In this document: in pieces, positions 52,034 through 61,235 of the stretch
Position numbering within the stretch: the first letter of the stretch is position 1
Layout: each line of letters opens with the position of its first letter
Assembly: GCF_004168365.1 (NCBI RefSeq)
Contig: NZ_CP035704.1
Span: 3,100,001-3,164,000 of the forward strand
Source: Pseudolysobacter antarcticus
Lineage (GTDB): Bacteria; Pseudomonadota; Gammaproteobacteria; Xanthomonadales; Rhodanobacteraceae
Direction: 5' to 3'
Length of the DNA stretch: 64,000 nucleotides
Position numbers and translations under genes: made by a program
Notes under the pieces: model-generated
Database searches by the model: none
Told to the model about the DNA's origin: nothing
What the model saw: the letters and a program-made list of their open reading frames with translations, nothing else

Positions 52034-54064
52034 TCACGCGCTCGGCAGCGCGTGACCCAATCGTCCAACCCAGCGATACAGCGCATACACCACCGCCGCG
52101 AATGCGATGCCGCCGATCCATAGCGCCGGGCCTTCGGCGAAAGAATCGCTGACGATCTGCAGCGGATAATCCTTGCCGGAAAACGCAACGAAGGCGGCGA
52201 TTGCCACACCGAGCAAGCCTTCGCCGACGATCATGCCGGAAGCTAACAGCACACCGAGCTGTTTGGTGCCTTCGGGATTTTTCGCGCTGCGATCGGCGCG
52301 GCGGTCGAACCACCAGCCGGCGACCGCGCCAACCACGACCATCAAAGTGCTCTGCGTCGGCAGATAAATTCCGAGCCCCACGGCGAGTGGCGACAGATGC
52401 GCCGAGGCGGTCGTGCGGCGCAGCGTTTCGTCGAGCGCGATCATGACGACACCGATTACCGCGCCGATCTGGATCAGGCTCCAGTCGATATTGTTCTGGA
52501 TCACGCCTTGCGCGAGCGCCGAGATCAAGCCGGCCTGCGGTGCGGGCAACGGATGATCATGGTGCGGGCCCGGCGCGCCGGCAAAACCATAAGCGTGGTT
52601 GAGCAGATCGAGAATCGGCGGAATGATCGCCGCGCCGGCAATCACACCGACCACGAGCGCCCATTGCTGTTTCGACGGCGTGGCGTCGACCAGCTGACCG
52701 GTTTTTAGATCCTGCAGATTGTTGTTGGCGATCGCCGCCGCCGCGAACACGATCGAGGTAACGAATAGCGCAAACGCAACGAGCGCGTTTTCACTGCCGG
52801 GCGGCAACACCGCACGCACGCCGAACACCAGCAGCAGCGCCGCGCCGATCACGACCAGAATACCGATACCCGACAACGGGCTGTTCGACGATCCGATCAG
52901 GCCGGCCATATAGCCGCACACCGCCGACACAAAGAAGCTCATGAGCACGATGTAGATCAGTCCGCCGCTGACCAGCAACCACATGTGTTCGGCCATCCCG
53001 CCGCCAGCCGTCGATGCAAAATCGGCCAGCAGCCAGCCGATCGGCACTAAACAAAACAACGTGATCAGGCCGACCATGCCGATCGGAATATCCTGCTCGG
53101 TACGCGGCAACAAACCCGCATTGCCGGCATTGCGTGCGCGCGATGCCGCCATTGCGGAACTCAGTCCGCTGATTACCGGCTTCACGAGTTTCAGGAGCGT
53201 CCAAACGGCGGCGACAGCAATCGTTCCGGCACCGACAAAACGCACCTTGTGGCTCCACGTTGTGAGTGCGAAATCCGCGAGTGGGCCGGTGTCGGTCACT
53301 AGCGCCGAAAAATGCGGCACGCCCCAGCCCCAGCCGATGATCGCGCCGACCAGCATCGCCACGCCGACCCACAATCCGACCAGATGACCAACGCCGAACA
53401 ACGCGAACGACAGAAAAAAATCGAAACCGGTCACGCCACCGCCAGTACCATTGGCACTGCCACCGAGGCGAAAATATTGCACCACATCGCTGGCGAACAA
53501 ACGTGTCGCGACGACCACTGCAAACACCGCGGAGACGATCGAACCCCACATGACCGCGAGCAATCCTGCGCGATTCGAGGCCACGCCAGCGGCGGCGTCT
53601 TCACCCTCGCCTGCGCCGACCTTGAGCACTTCGGCGCAAGCCACACCTTCGGGATACGGCAGGTCGGAATTCGTGACCAGCGCACGTCGTAGCGGAATCG
53701 AATACATCACGCCGAGAATGCCGCCGAGCGCACAGATGCAGAAGGAAACCCAGTACGGAAATCCGGTCCACCAGCCGATCATGATCAGCCCGGGCAAGAC
53801 AAAAATAATCGAGGACAACGTGCCCGCCGCCGAAGCAACGGTCTGCACGATATTGTTTTCCTGCAGCGTGACGCCCTTGAAGCCGCGCAGGATCGCCATC
53901 GAGATCACAGCGGCCGGAATCGAGGTGGCGAATGTAAGGCCAGCCTTGAGGCCGAAATAGACGTTGGCCGCAGTGAATACCACGGTGATGATGACGCCCA
54001 GAATGAGGCTGCGTGCGGTAAGTTCGTTGCGCGGTTCGGCGCTGGATTGAGCGTTTGTGGTCAC
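52034..54064 (-). CDS. OPT family oligopeptide transporter
   Basis: A 676-residue transporter with about fifteen hydrophobic segments. The OPT pattern is visible in FTAANVYFGLKAGLTFATSI, LQENNIVQTVASAAGTLSS, RRALVTNSDLPYPEGVACAE and FVSAVCGYMAGLIGSSNSPL. Bacterial members move small peptides or related compounds with protons. The ATG at 54064 leads directly to the family N terminus. It is single; the gene at 54359 lies further upstream on the same strand, separated by a remnant region. Confidence 0.92.
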   Translation of the reverse strand: MTTNAQSSAEPRNELTARSLILGVIITVVFTAANVYFGLKAGLTFATSIPAAVISMAILRGFKGVTLQENNIVQTVASAAGTLSSIIFVLPGLIMIGWWTGFPYWVSFCICALGGILGVMYSIPLRRALVTNSDLPYPEGVACAEVLKVGAGEGEDAAAGVASNRAGLLAVMWGSIVSAVFAVVVATRLFASDVVQYFRLGGSANGTGGGVTGFDFFLSFALFGVGHLVGLWVGVAMLVGAIIGWGWGVPHFSALVTDTGPLADFALTTWSHKVRFVGAGTIAVAAVWTLLKLVKPVISGLSSAMAASRARNAGNAGLLPRTEQDIPIGMVGLITLFCLVPIGWLLADFASTAGGGMAEHMWLLVSGGLIYIVLMSFFVSAVCGYMAGLIGSSNSPLSGIGILVVIGAALLLVFGVRAVLPPGSENALVAFALFVTSIVFAAAAIANNNLQDLKTGQLVDATPSKQQWALVVGVIAGAAIIPPILDLLNHAYGFAGAPGPHHDHPLPAPQAGLISALAQGVIQNNIDWSLIQIGAVIGVVMIALDETLRRTTASAHLSPLAVGLGIYLPTQSTLMVVVGAVAGWWFDRRADRSAKNPEGTKQLGVLLASGMIVGEGLLGVAIAAFVAFSGKDYPLQIVSDSFAEGPALWIGGIAFAAVVYALYRWVGRLGHALPSA

Positions 54065-54237
54065 GTTGTATTTCCCCGCTGCTGGATGAGTGCGAGTTCT
54101 TATGGTGATGAACTCGTATCGGATGCAGCCGTCTGGCCACAGTTGCCGATTGTGGCACTTTTGCGCGCCTTGCCGAAAGCGGCACGCGATACCAGCGCGG
54201 AGAAATATTCGAATGAATGAGTGCGGCTTGCGCTCAA

Positions 54238-54365
54238 TCGGTGAGCTTGTGGCTGTAACTTAAAACGCGCGCCATCTTCCAGGCGTCGCCGTCTTTTTTC
54301 CAGACATGATGACCGCGCGAGTTTTTGCGAGACTGGAAAATCGCGCTGCCGAAAAACATCAGTCC
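54238..54365 (-). pseudogene. Possible remnant of an NTF2-like/DUF4440-type protein
   Basis: A minus-strand stretch of about 40 codons reads GLMFFGSAIFQSRKNSRGHH and VWKKDGDAWKMARVLSYSHK, then a stop. It looks like the C-terminal end of a small SnoaL/DUF4440-type protein; no start or N-terminal part is found, because the region upstream in that frame belongs to the neighbouring gene at 54359-54694. The call rests on pattern memory and is weak. Confidence 0.35.
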
Positions 54366-54694
54366 AGCCGTCGTGCAATCAGGAAAAACGCGAGGTTGCC
54401 GATACCGGTCGCAGCAGCCAGCACGGCGATGACACCCGGGGTGATATCGTGCCAGTCGAACAGCTGGATCAAACCGAAACCCGCCGCAAGGCAGATCAGG
54501 ATCGTGCTCCAGCGCAACGATGCCTGGCGTCGCCGCAACTCCTCGCCCTGCAGGATCGAGCGCAGCATTTCTTCCGAGCCGCCGGTGCGCAGCAACACAG
54601 ATCGCATGCGCGCATCGATCACGGCCTTGAAGACGTAAGCAATGCTCAGGAACATGGTGACAGGGACGATAATTTGTACAGCTTCGTGACTCAT
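54359..54694 (-). CDS. Small membrane protein (DUF6249-like), divergent from an ECF sigma operon
   Basis: A 111-residue protein with three membrane segments (VPVTMFLSIAYVFKAVID, STILICLAAGFGLIQLF, VIAVLAAATGIGNLAFFLI). The cytosolic loop SVLLRTGGSEEMLRSILQGE is short. Such small membrane proteins often sit opposite ECF sigma/anti-sigma pairs in Xanthomonadales and may be part of their regulon. No other function can be assigned. Confidence 0.7.
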   Translation of the reverse strand: MSHEAVQIIVPVTMFLSIAYVFKAVIDARMRSVLLRTGGSEEMLRSILQGEELRRRQASLRWSTILICLAAGFGLIQLFDWHDITPGVIAVLAAATGIGNLAFFLIARRLD

Positions 54695-54839
54695 GATGCT
54701 CTCCGCGACGGGGGCAATAACCCGGACAGGGGCATAGATACGCGACGCACCACAACGGTTGCAGCGGCGCTACTTGCAACCGAACTTGCAACCGAGCTGT
54801 GACTCGGCGTATCTCATGCGCAATGAATGATAACCGCCA

Positions 54840-55406
54840 ATGAATCCCGACCGCCTCCTCGTCGATGCCGTGCTGGGCAAAACCGCGGGCGCGTTCGAAC
54901 GCCTTGTGCGCGAGTATCAGGGATTGTGCTGGCACATCATTTTTCGCATGGTGCGCCACCCGGAAGACGCGCGCGATTTATGCCAGGAAACCTTCCTGCG
55001 CGTACATCAGAACCTGCATCAGTACCGTTACGAAAGCGCGCTGAAATCATGGATCGGCCGCGTCGCATATTCGATCGCGTTGCGCCATCTCGAACGTCAG
55101 CGTATTCCGCTGCTGGCTGTTTCCGACGATGAAGAAGAACTCTCGCTGCTCGAAAACATCGGCGACGAATTCGATCTCGAAGCCGCCTGCGCCGATGCGG
55201 AAACGGCGACCAACCTGCACATCGCGATCGAAGCGCTGCCGCCGCTGCAGCGCACTGTGCTGACGCTTTATCATCTCGACGAAGTATCGATTCCGGAGAT
55301 CGCGCAAATCACCGGACTGGCCAGCGGCACGATCAAGAGTCATCTGTTTCGCACGCGTGTACGATTGCGCGAAATGCTCGAATCCGAATCAGGAATCACG
55401 CCATGA
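54840..55406 (+). CDS. ECF-type RNA polymerase sigma factor (second in window)
   Basis: A 188-residue sigma factor. Region 2 is visible in AFERLVREYQGLCWHIIFRM and DARDLCQETFLRVHQNLHQY, the linker in KSWIGRVAYSIALRHLERQR, and region 4 in LPPLQRTVLTLYHLDEVSIP, then ITGLASGTIKSHLFRTRVRL. It resembles RpoE-like group members. A small membrane protein is divergent at 54359-54694. The anti-sigma gene overlaps its stop by four bases, so they are coupled. Confidence 0.92.
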   Translation: MNPDRLLVDAVLGKTAGAFERLVREYQGLCWHIIFRMVRHPEDARDLCQETFLRVHQNLHQYRYESALKSWIGRVAYSIALRHLERQRIPLLAVSDDEEELSLLENIGDEFDLEAACADAETATNLHIAIEALPPLQRTVLTLYHLDEVSIPEIAQITGLASGTIKSHLFRTRVRLREMLESESGITP

Positions 55407-55846
55407 ACAGCGATCCAAACCCAGCGAACAACAACGTCAGCGAACATGAGTGGCAACTGCAGGAACTTGCACTGCACGAAGAACGCACGGGTATCGCGTC
55501 CGGTGATAAAAATGCGCGCTTGCAACGTTATCGTTTGCTCGCACGCGTATTGCGCGAACCGTTGCCACAAACCTTGCCGGCGGATTTCGCCGCGCGGCTG
55601 GCGCGCTTGGCTGAAGCGGAAATTCAGCGCAGCAAACTGCTCGACCTGCGTTTTGAAAAAGCCCTACTGCTGACGTTTTTGCTGATCTTCGGACTGGCCG
55701 TTGCCTTCGTGATCACGCTATATGGCGACGAGTGGCTGCGGTCGATTCCCAGCGTGCATTCATCCGCGATGCAGTGGCTGCTGGCATTGGCGGCATGTAT
55801 CGGAATTTCGCGAGCGATGCAGCCGTGGCGCAGCAACGTGGCTTGA
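55403..55846 (+). CDS. Anti-sigma-like membrane protein
   Basis: A 147-residue protein. The N-terminal half is cytosolic, charged and helical (EHEWQLQELALHEERTGIAS, RLLARVLREPLPQTLPADFA); two membrane segments follow (LLTFLLIFGLAVAFVITLY and MQWLLALAACIGISRAM). ATGA overlap with the ECF sigma gene marks it as its likely regulator. There is no zinc motif. A strong terminator lies 49 bases after its stop. Confidence 0.7.
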   Translation: MNSDPNPANNNVSEHEWQLQELALHEERTGIASGDKNARLQRYRLLARVLREPLPQTLPADFAARLARLAEAEIQRSKLLDLRFEKALLLTFLLIFGLAVAFVITLYGDEWLRSIPSVHSSAMQWLLALAACIGISRAMQPWRSNVA

Positions 55847-55894
55847 TCGTTGTGCGGTCAATTCACGTTTTTTTGGTGAGTAAGCCTGCGGTTA

Positions 55895-55929
55895 GCGGCG
55901 ACATCGTCAGACCGATGTCGCCGCTTTTT
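55895..55929 (+). terminator. Terminator of the second sigma operon
   Basis: A 12-bp perfect stem GCGGCGACATCG (55895-55906) with CGATGTCGCCGC (55913-55924), 6-base loop, followed by TTTTT. It lies between convergent genes, with the stop of the M36 protease at 55934. On the minus strand no T-run follows, so it mainly serves the plus strand. Confidence 0.9.
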
Positions 55930-55933
55930 CCGA

Positions 55934-58900
55934 TCAGTGCTGGCAGCGACGTGTATTGATCAGCGCAGCCATTGAAAGCAGGCCCAGCATCAACAGCAGT
56001 GCGCCCCATATCGACAAGCTCGGCACCGGTTTCGCCGGCTCGGCCACCGCCGCGACGTTGAATACGGTCGCGTTGTTTGGACCGGGCAGCGTCGGATCGT
56101 CGCTGACTCCGGTGGTTTCATTCGAGCCGTTCAAGTCGGCATCGTAGGCGAAAATCGCCTGATTGCTCAGCTGATGCCCAGCCGCTGCCGAGGTGATGGT
56201 CGCGGTTATGCTGATGGTCACCGTGCCGCCGGCCGCGACGCCGCCATTCCACGTCACCGTGCGCGTGGCAATGGTGGCCAGCGCGACGCCTGAGGTTGCA
56301 GTCGCGCTGACCAGCGTCAGGCCCACCGGCAAGATATCCGTGAGCTCGTCGCCGATGTTATCTGTCGATGCCGATGGGCCGGTGTTGGCGAGGACAATGC
56401 TGTAGTTCACAGTGCCGCCAACCACGAAACTTCCGCTGACCGTCTTGGTGGCGGAAATCAGCGCGCCACCAACGGCAAACGTGGTCGGATCGGCCGCGCC
56501 CGCAACAGCGGGATCATCGGTCAGGCCATTGCTTTCGTTGGTGCCGTTGAGATCGGCATCGTAACTGAAGCTGCCTTGGTTGCTGATCGTGGTACCGAGC
56601 GTGCCGCTGTTGATCGTTGCGGTGATTGTGATGGTGACACTACCGGCGGCGGGAATGCTGCCGTTCCATGTCACCGTCTCAGTGCCGGTGTTGGCGACCG
56701 CCGTGCCCGCGGTGGCCGTGGCGCTGACCAGAGTCAAACCGGCTGGCAACACATCGCTGAATTCATTGCCGGGATTGTCGCTAGTCGCGGCATTGCCGGC
56801 ATTCGACAGCACCACGCTGTAGGTCACGGTACCGCCAACCACAAAACTGCCGCTCACGGTCTTGGTTGCCGATACCGCGGCACCGGATACCACGAACGTC
56901 GTCGGATTGTTGTTGCCGGCCACGGTCGGATCGTCAGTGACGATCGAGGTTTCGTTGCTTCCGTTCACGTCCGAGTCGTAACTCACACCCGCCTGATTGC
57001 TGATGCTCGTGCCGGATGCAACGCCGCTGTTGACTGTGGCGGTGATCGTGATCAATACGCTGCCACCTTGGGCGACGCTGCCATTCCAGGTCACAGTATT
57101 GGTGCCGACAGTTGCCACTGCGGTGCCGCTGGTCGCGCTGGCACTGACCAGGGTCAATGTCGCCGGCAGAATATCGCTGAACTCGTTGCCGGCATTGTCG
57201 AGCGATGCGACCGAGCCGTTGTTCGAAAGCACAACGGTGTAGGTCACCGTGCCGCCAGCGCTGAAGGTTCCTGCAACGGTCTTGGTCGCGAGGATATTGA
57301 CGTTGTCGACAATAAATACGGTCGGATCGGTGGCGCCGACGACGCCAGGATCATCGGTCAGCACCGTTGCATCGTTGCTGCCGTCGTTATTTGAATCGTA
57401 GTTCACCGTGCCCTGGTTGCTGATCAAGGCACCCTGCGCGCCGGCATTCACGGTCGCGTTGATCGTGATCGTGGTGCTGCCGCCAAGCGGCGCGAGCGTG
57501 CCATCCCAGTTGAGCGTGTTGCCAGTTGTGCTGGCAGTTCCTGTCGTTGCGGTGGCGCTAACCAAGGTGAGGCCAGCGGGCAGCACATCGACAAATTCGT
57601 GACCGGCATTGTCGCCCTGATTCGCGGTGCCGTTGTTGGTAAGGGTGACGGTGTAGGTAACGCTGCCGCCAACCTTGAAGGTTCCGCTGACGGTTTTGGT
57701 TGCGCTAATGCTGACGGTTGGTGCAAATGCGCTGCACGCAAAATGTACCGGCGTCACCAGCATCGACCAGCCACCGAACGTACCATTGCCATCAGTACCG
57801 CCGGCGGCCGCATTGAACACGTCGGCCACTAGCGCAGTCCAGGTTCCCTTGCTGCTCTTGCCGTCGTGCCGCGAGAGATTGCCGACCGTATCGGCTGGCA
57901 GGCTCGCTGCCACGATCGCGGCCCATGGCGAGTTGTATACCGGCAGCCACGATTTGGTATACGGCGCATTGGGGGTACTGGCCTGCACCATGTCATTCGA
58001 AGCAGTGACAGCCACATCGTCGTCGATCACCATATTCGTGATGGTGGTGCCGCCAACATCGTTGAGTCCATCGATCAGCGCGACCAGATCGCTGCCGGTG
58101 CCATCAGGCGAACGCAGCATGGCAGTAATGTCGCCCACGCCTGGATGAGTGATCGAATCGATGCGGAAATTGATATCGGCGATTTCGAAATCGTCGGTCA
58201 CGTTGATCTGATGAAACACGCCGCGCTTGGCGTTGTTGACGATCGTCAACGGCGTGCCGGGCGTACCGGTGTAGGTGACGACCGGATCGGTGCCGGACGC
58301 GCCGCCGACACGCACACGAAAGTTGGTGCTGGTGGTGCCGAGATTCGACACCGTGGTGACAGTGAAATCAATCGCGCTGCCGCACAAAACAGTGGAATCG
58401 ACAGTAAGCATGAAACTGTCGCCGGTGGCGCTGCCTTGCGCCGCGATTGCGCCATAAGTCGATTGATTGTCGTAGATCGTCACGCCCGGCGTGGTCGTGC
58501 TCAAGGTTGCAGTCGCGCTGGTAACAGCCTTACTCGCGGCGCGCCACGGATTGCTTAGCTTCACCGTAATCTTGACTGCTTCGCCCGGATCGATCGAGCC
58601 GTTGTTGTTGGACAGACTGTCGTCGATAGTGACGTCGGTCGCCGGCGTCAGCACATCGAGAAACGGCACACTGAACGATTCGTGGATGGCTTCGTGACTG
58701 CTCAGATATCGGCCCATCACAGCGTAGGGCGCGCGGGCGCCATAACCGAGTCCGCGGTCGGCGAATCCACTCCAGATCGATGCTTCATTCGCACACGCGT
58801 TGGTCGCGCAATCGGCCTGCAACACGGCATCACGAGCATCGATGAAAGTCGGATTGATCGGCGTCATCTTCATCGCATCGGTGGCGAGCTGCAGCATCGT

Positions 58901-61066
58901 ATGGCTGCCGGTTGGAACGTCGCCATTCGCACCAGCCGGATCGGCGATCACACGTGCGCGAACTTCCCACAAGGTCAATGCCCATACCTCGCCGATGTTG
59001 TGGACTTCCATGCCACCGTTGTTGTTGAAGCCGATCGGATCTGGCGCGATGCCGCCGCTGAGGTTGTTGGTAACGTCATCGACGTCGGCCCAGGTCAGCG
59101 GATTCACCGTGTTGTCGGTGGAATATGGAAAACGCCGGATGCCGTAAGTGTAGTTGTCCAGATATGTTGCGGTGAGTTTGTAGGTCGCGTACGCGCCCGA
59201 GGCATAACGACCGTTCGGGTTGTTCGCATTCGAGCTGTTCAACAGCGACAACGCATAGAAATCACTCCAGCCCTCGCCCATGCCGCGCGCTGGATCCCAG
59301 TTCAAGCCGGCGCCATTGCCGATCAGGCGATTGCTGGTGCCGTGGGTCATTTCATGCATTGACACTTCGGCATCCAGCGCGCCATCACGATCGATCGTCG
59401 GGCCAGTGAAGCGATACATCTGCATACGTCCCGAGGTGCCATCTGGCGGCGTCGAGAAATTCGCGTTGTTGGTGCCGGAACCATCGTCTGCATCGCCGTT
59501 GACGCGATCGCCGCCCAGCCCCTGAGCGCTGAAGTTGGTCTGCTGGAAATTGCCCGAAGCTTCATCGAAACCGAGTTTGTAGAGTTGGTCGTGATACCAG
59601 TTTGTGACGTAAAAAAGGTGCGTCATCATGCCGCGACGGAATTGATCGACCGGCGCGGTACCGCTGGTGCCGTTGCCGGTGGCGGTTTGTCCCGACTCCG
59701 GATTTCCGGCCTGTGGCGGTGGCAGATAGTTGGTCTGGAAATCACGCGGCGATGTGCCGAGGAAATCACGATTACGACCGTTCGCATCGGGATTGCCGGT
59801 GGCACGACCGCTACCATCAATCACGGTGGCTGCTGCCGTATCACAGATGTTGGCATCGCCGCCCTGAGCTTGATCCATGCAAACGAGCACGTTGTTACCC
59901 AGCGTCTGCGTTTCGTTAGCGGTGCAACCACCCGCCGGACAATCGTTGATCCAGCCATTCGGACTCGCCACCGCGTCATATGCTGTGTGCATGCTGACGA
60001 TGGTCGGGGCGATACCGGGCAGCTGCACACCCGCTGCCGGTGCGGTGGTAGTTTTCGGTGAATTCGGCGCCGGACTGTCCGCCGGCGTGACGCCATCGGC
60101 CTGCACGTAAACACGGAAACGCGCGTCGTGCGCCGAAGCGTAATCACGCATGTTCTTCCGCCACAAAACATCACCGGTCTGCGCATCGATCACTGCATAC
60201 CAGTCAGCTTCACCGGTGGTGAAAACCACGAGCGACCACGCCGGCACCAGCATGCCGGGCGAAAGTGGAAACAAAACCTGGCGTGCGCTGATTTCACCGG
60301 CGACATAATCATCGGTTTCGGCCAGCTTGATGCGACCGTCGGTCTCGCTACTGACCGTGAACGATGCGGTGCTTGCAGTGCGGCCTTCGAAGGCCAGCAA
60401 CTTCACAATCGCCTGCGCCGGAGTCAGCAAGCTGGATGCATCGACTACTGGCGCGAGTGAGCGCGCGTGCGGCATCAGTTGTCCGACGTATTTGGCGAGA
60501 CGGCCATCGCGAGCGAGCAAAAAGCGCGACTCGCTCTGAAACACCGGACGTCCGTCGATCTGCTGTTCGATGCGCAACATGCGCAGGCCGCTGTCGCCGC
60601 CGGCACTGTCGCCGATCGCGACTAGGTCATCCAGATCGGCGCTGGAAAGTCCGAACAAAGCGCCGTTGCCGCGCAGATAATCACGCACGATCGCTTCGCT
60701 GCTGCGGCCCGGCGCGGCATCGGTGAGCCAGCCACCATCATTGCTCAGCGCGACCGGCACTCCCGTGAGCGCAGAAAATTTTGTGTTGAGCGCGGGCTTG
60801 TTGCGCGACAACGATTTTAATGTGACCGCGCCCGAGGCGACGATATTCTTGGCCGCGACCAGTCCAGCTTCGGCCTTGCCCGGTCGCGCGGCGGTCGCGC
60901 TCGCGTAGGAATTTTTCAGATTGACGCGCGCATCCAGCATGCCGGCCTGCGCTTCACTTTTTGTGATTAGCGGTGGCGCTACCAAGGCGTAAGCAGATGA
61001 AAACGATACCGTGATTGCGAGTGCGAGCGCAGCGCAAACGCCGCGGCTCAGTGAGAACAAGGCCAT
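55934..61066 (-). CDS. Large secreted M36 (fungalysin-type) metalloprotease with P-domain, DUF11-like repeats and IPTL-like tail
   Basis: A 1710-residue multidomain exoprotein. After the signal peptide (MALFSLSRGVCAALALAITV) comes a propeptide with FTP/PepSY features (LRMLRIEQQIDGRPVFQSES) to about residue 340. The M36 domain carries the zinc motif MHEMTHGTSNRL (His-Glu-x-x-His) and the third ligand in VHNIGEVWALTLWEV. A proprotein-convertase P domain follows (KRGVFHQINVTDDFEIADIN, WTALVADVFNAAAGG), then four DUF11-like repeats of about 140 residues (each with ATKTVSGSFVVGGTVTYSVV-like starts), and a C-terminal VPSLSIWGALLLMLGLLSMA helix with basic end, an IPTL-CTERM-like sorting signal. The start ATG at 61066 has GGGGA upstream. 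The propeptide implies export as a zymogen. Confidence 0.92.
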   Translation of the reverse strand: MALFSLSRGVCAALALAITVSFSSAYALVAPPLITKSEAQAGMLDARVNLKNSYASATAARPGKAEAGLVAAKNIVASGAVTLKSLSRNKPALNTKFSALTGVPVALSNDGGWLTDAAPGRSSEAIVRDYLRGNGALFGLSSADLDDLVAIGDSAGGDSGLRMLRIEQQIDGRPVFQSESRFLLARDGRLAKYVGQLMPHARSLAPVVDASSLLTPAQAIVKLLAFEGRTASTASFTVSSETDGRIKLAETDDYVAGEISARQVLFPLSPGMLVPAWSLVVFTTGEADWYAVIDAQTGDVLWRKNMRDYASAHDARFRVYVQADGVTPADSPAPNSPKTTTAPAAGVQLPGIAPTIVSMHTAYDAVASPNGWINDCPAGGCTANETQTLGNNVLVCMDQAQGGDANICDTAAATVIDGSGRATGNPDANGRNRDFLGTSPRDFQTNYLPPPQAGNPESGQTATGNGTSGTAPVDQFRRGMMTHLFYVTNWYHDQLYKLGFDEASGNFQQTNFSAQGLGGDRVNGDADDGSGTNNANFSTPPDGTSGRMQMYRFTGPTIDRDGALDAEVSMHEMTHGTSNRLIGNGAGLNWDPARGMGEGWSDFYALSLLNSSNANNPNGRYASGAYATYKLTATYLDNYTYGIRRFPYSTDNTVNPLTWADVDDVTNNLSGGIAPDPIGFNNNGGMEVHNIGEVWALTLWEVRARVIADPAGANGDVPTGSHTMLQLATDAMKMTPINPTFIDARDAVLQADCATNACANEASIWSGFADRGLGYGARAPYAVMGRYLSSHEAIHESFSVPFLDVLTPATDVTIDDSLSNNNGSIDPGEAVKITVKLSNPWRAASKAVTSATATLSTTTPGVTIYDNQSTYGAIAAQGSATGDSFMLTVDSTVLCGSAIDFTVTTVSNLGTTSTNFRVRVGGASGTDPVVTYTGTPGTPLTIVNNAKRGVFHQINVTDDFEIADINFRIDSITHPGVGDITAMLRSPDGTGSDLVALIDGLNDVGGTTITNMVIDDDVAVTASNDMVQASTPNAPYTKSWLPVYNSPWAAIVAASLPADTVGNLSRHDGKSSKGTWTALVADVFNAAAGGTDGNGTFGGWSMLVTPVHFACSAFAPTVSISATKTVSGTFKVGGSVTYTVTLTNNGTANQGDNAGHEFVDVLPAGLTLVSATATTGTASTTGNTLNWDGTLAPLGGSTTITINATVNAGAQGALISNQGTVNYDSNNDGSNDATVLTDDPGVVGATDPTVFIVDNVNILATKTVAGTFSAGGTVTYTVVLSNNGSVASLDNAGNEFSDILPATLTLVSASATSGTAVATVGTNTVTWNGSVAQGGSVLITITATVNSGVASGTSISNQAGVSYDSDVNGSNETSIVTDDPTVAGNNNPTTFVVSGAAVSATKTVSGSFVVGGTVTYSVVLSNAGNAATSDNPGNEFSDVLPAGLTLVSATATAGTAVANTGTETVTWNGSIPAAGSVTITITATINSGTLGTTISNQGSFSYDADLNGTNESNGLTDDPAVAGAADPTTFAVGGALISATKTVSGSFVVGGTVNYSIVLANTGPSASTDNIGDELTDILPVGLTLVSATATSGVALATIATRTVTWNGGVAAGGTVTISITATITSAAAGHQLSNQAIFAYDADLNGSNETTGVSDDPTLPGPNNATVFNVAAVAEPAKPVPSLSIWGALLLMLGLLSMAALINTRRCQH
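56090..57715 (-). repeat. Four DUF11-like repeat units inside the protease gene
   Basis: Four units of about 420 bases start near 57712, 57292, 56872 and 56457 (minus strand), each encoding A-T-K-T-V-x-G-(S/T)-F then V-T-Y-(T/S)-V-x-L. They are clearly alike at protein level and partly at DNA level, the result of internal duplication. They form an Ig-like stalk between the catalytic part and the membrane anchor. Confidence 0.85.
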
Positions 61067-61235
61067 TGATTTTCCCCAGCAACGAATTTCGAGAGTGCGA
61101 CGCAAAACTTAAAGCGAATTTAAGCGCGGAGCTTAACCAATCGTCATACTCGTTGTCACTAGCGGAACGATGTAAATGTCACACTCTTTGACGTTCGCAG
61201 CAGAGCGGTCGCATTCGCAAAAAAACAACGAACCG

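Noticed and set aside
56576-57394. Plus-strand open frame of 272 codons inside the M36 protease gene
   Set aside because: Antisense to the DUF11-like repeats; composition follows the complementary codons and shows no protein family.
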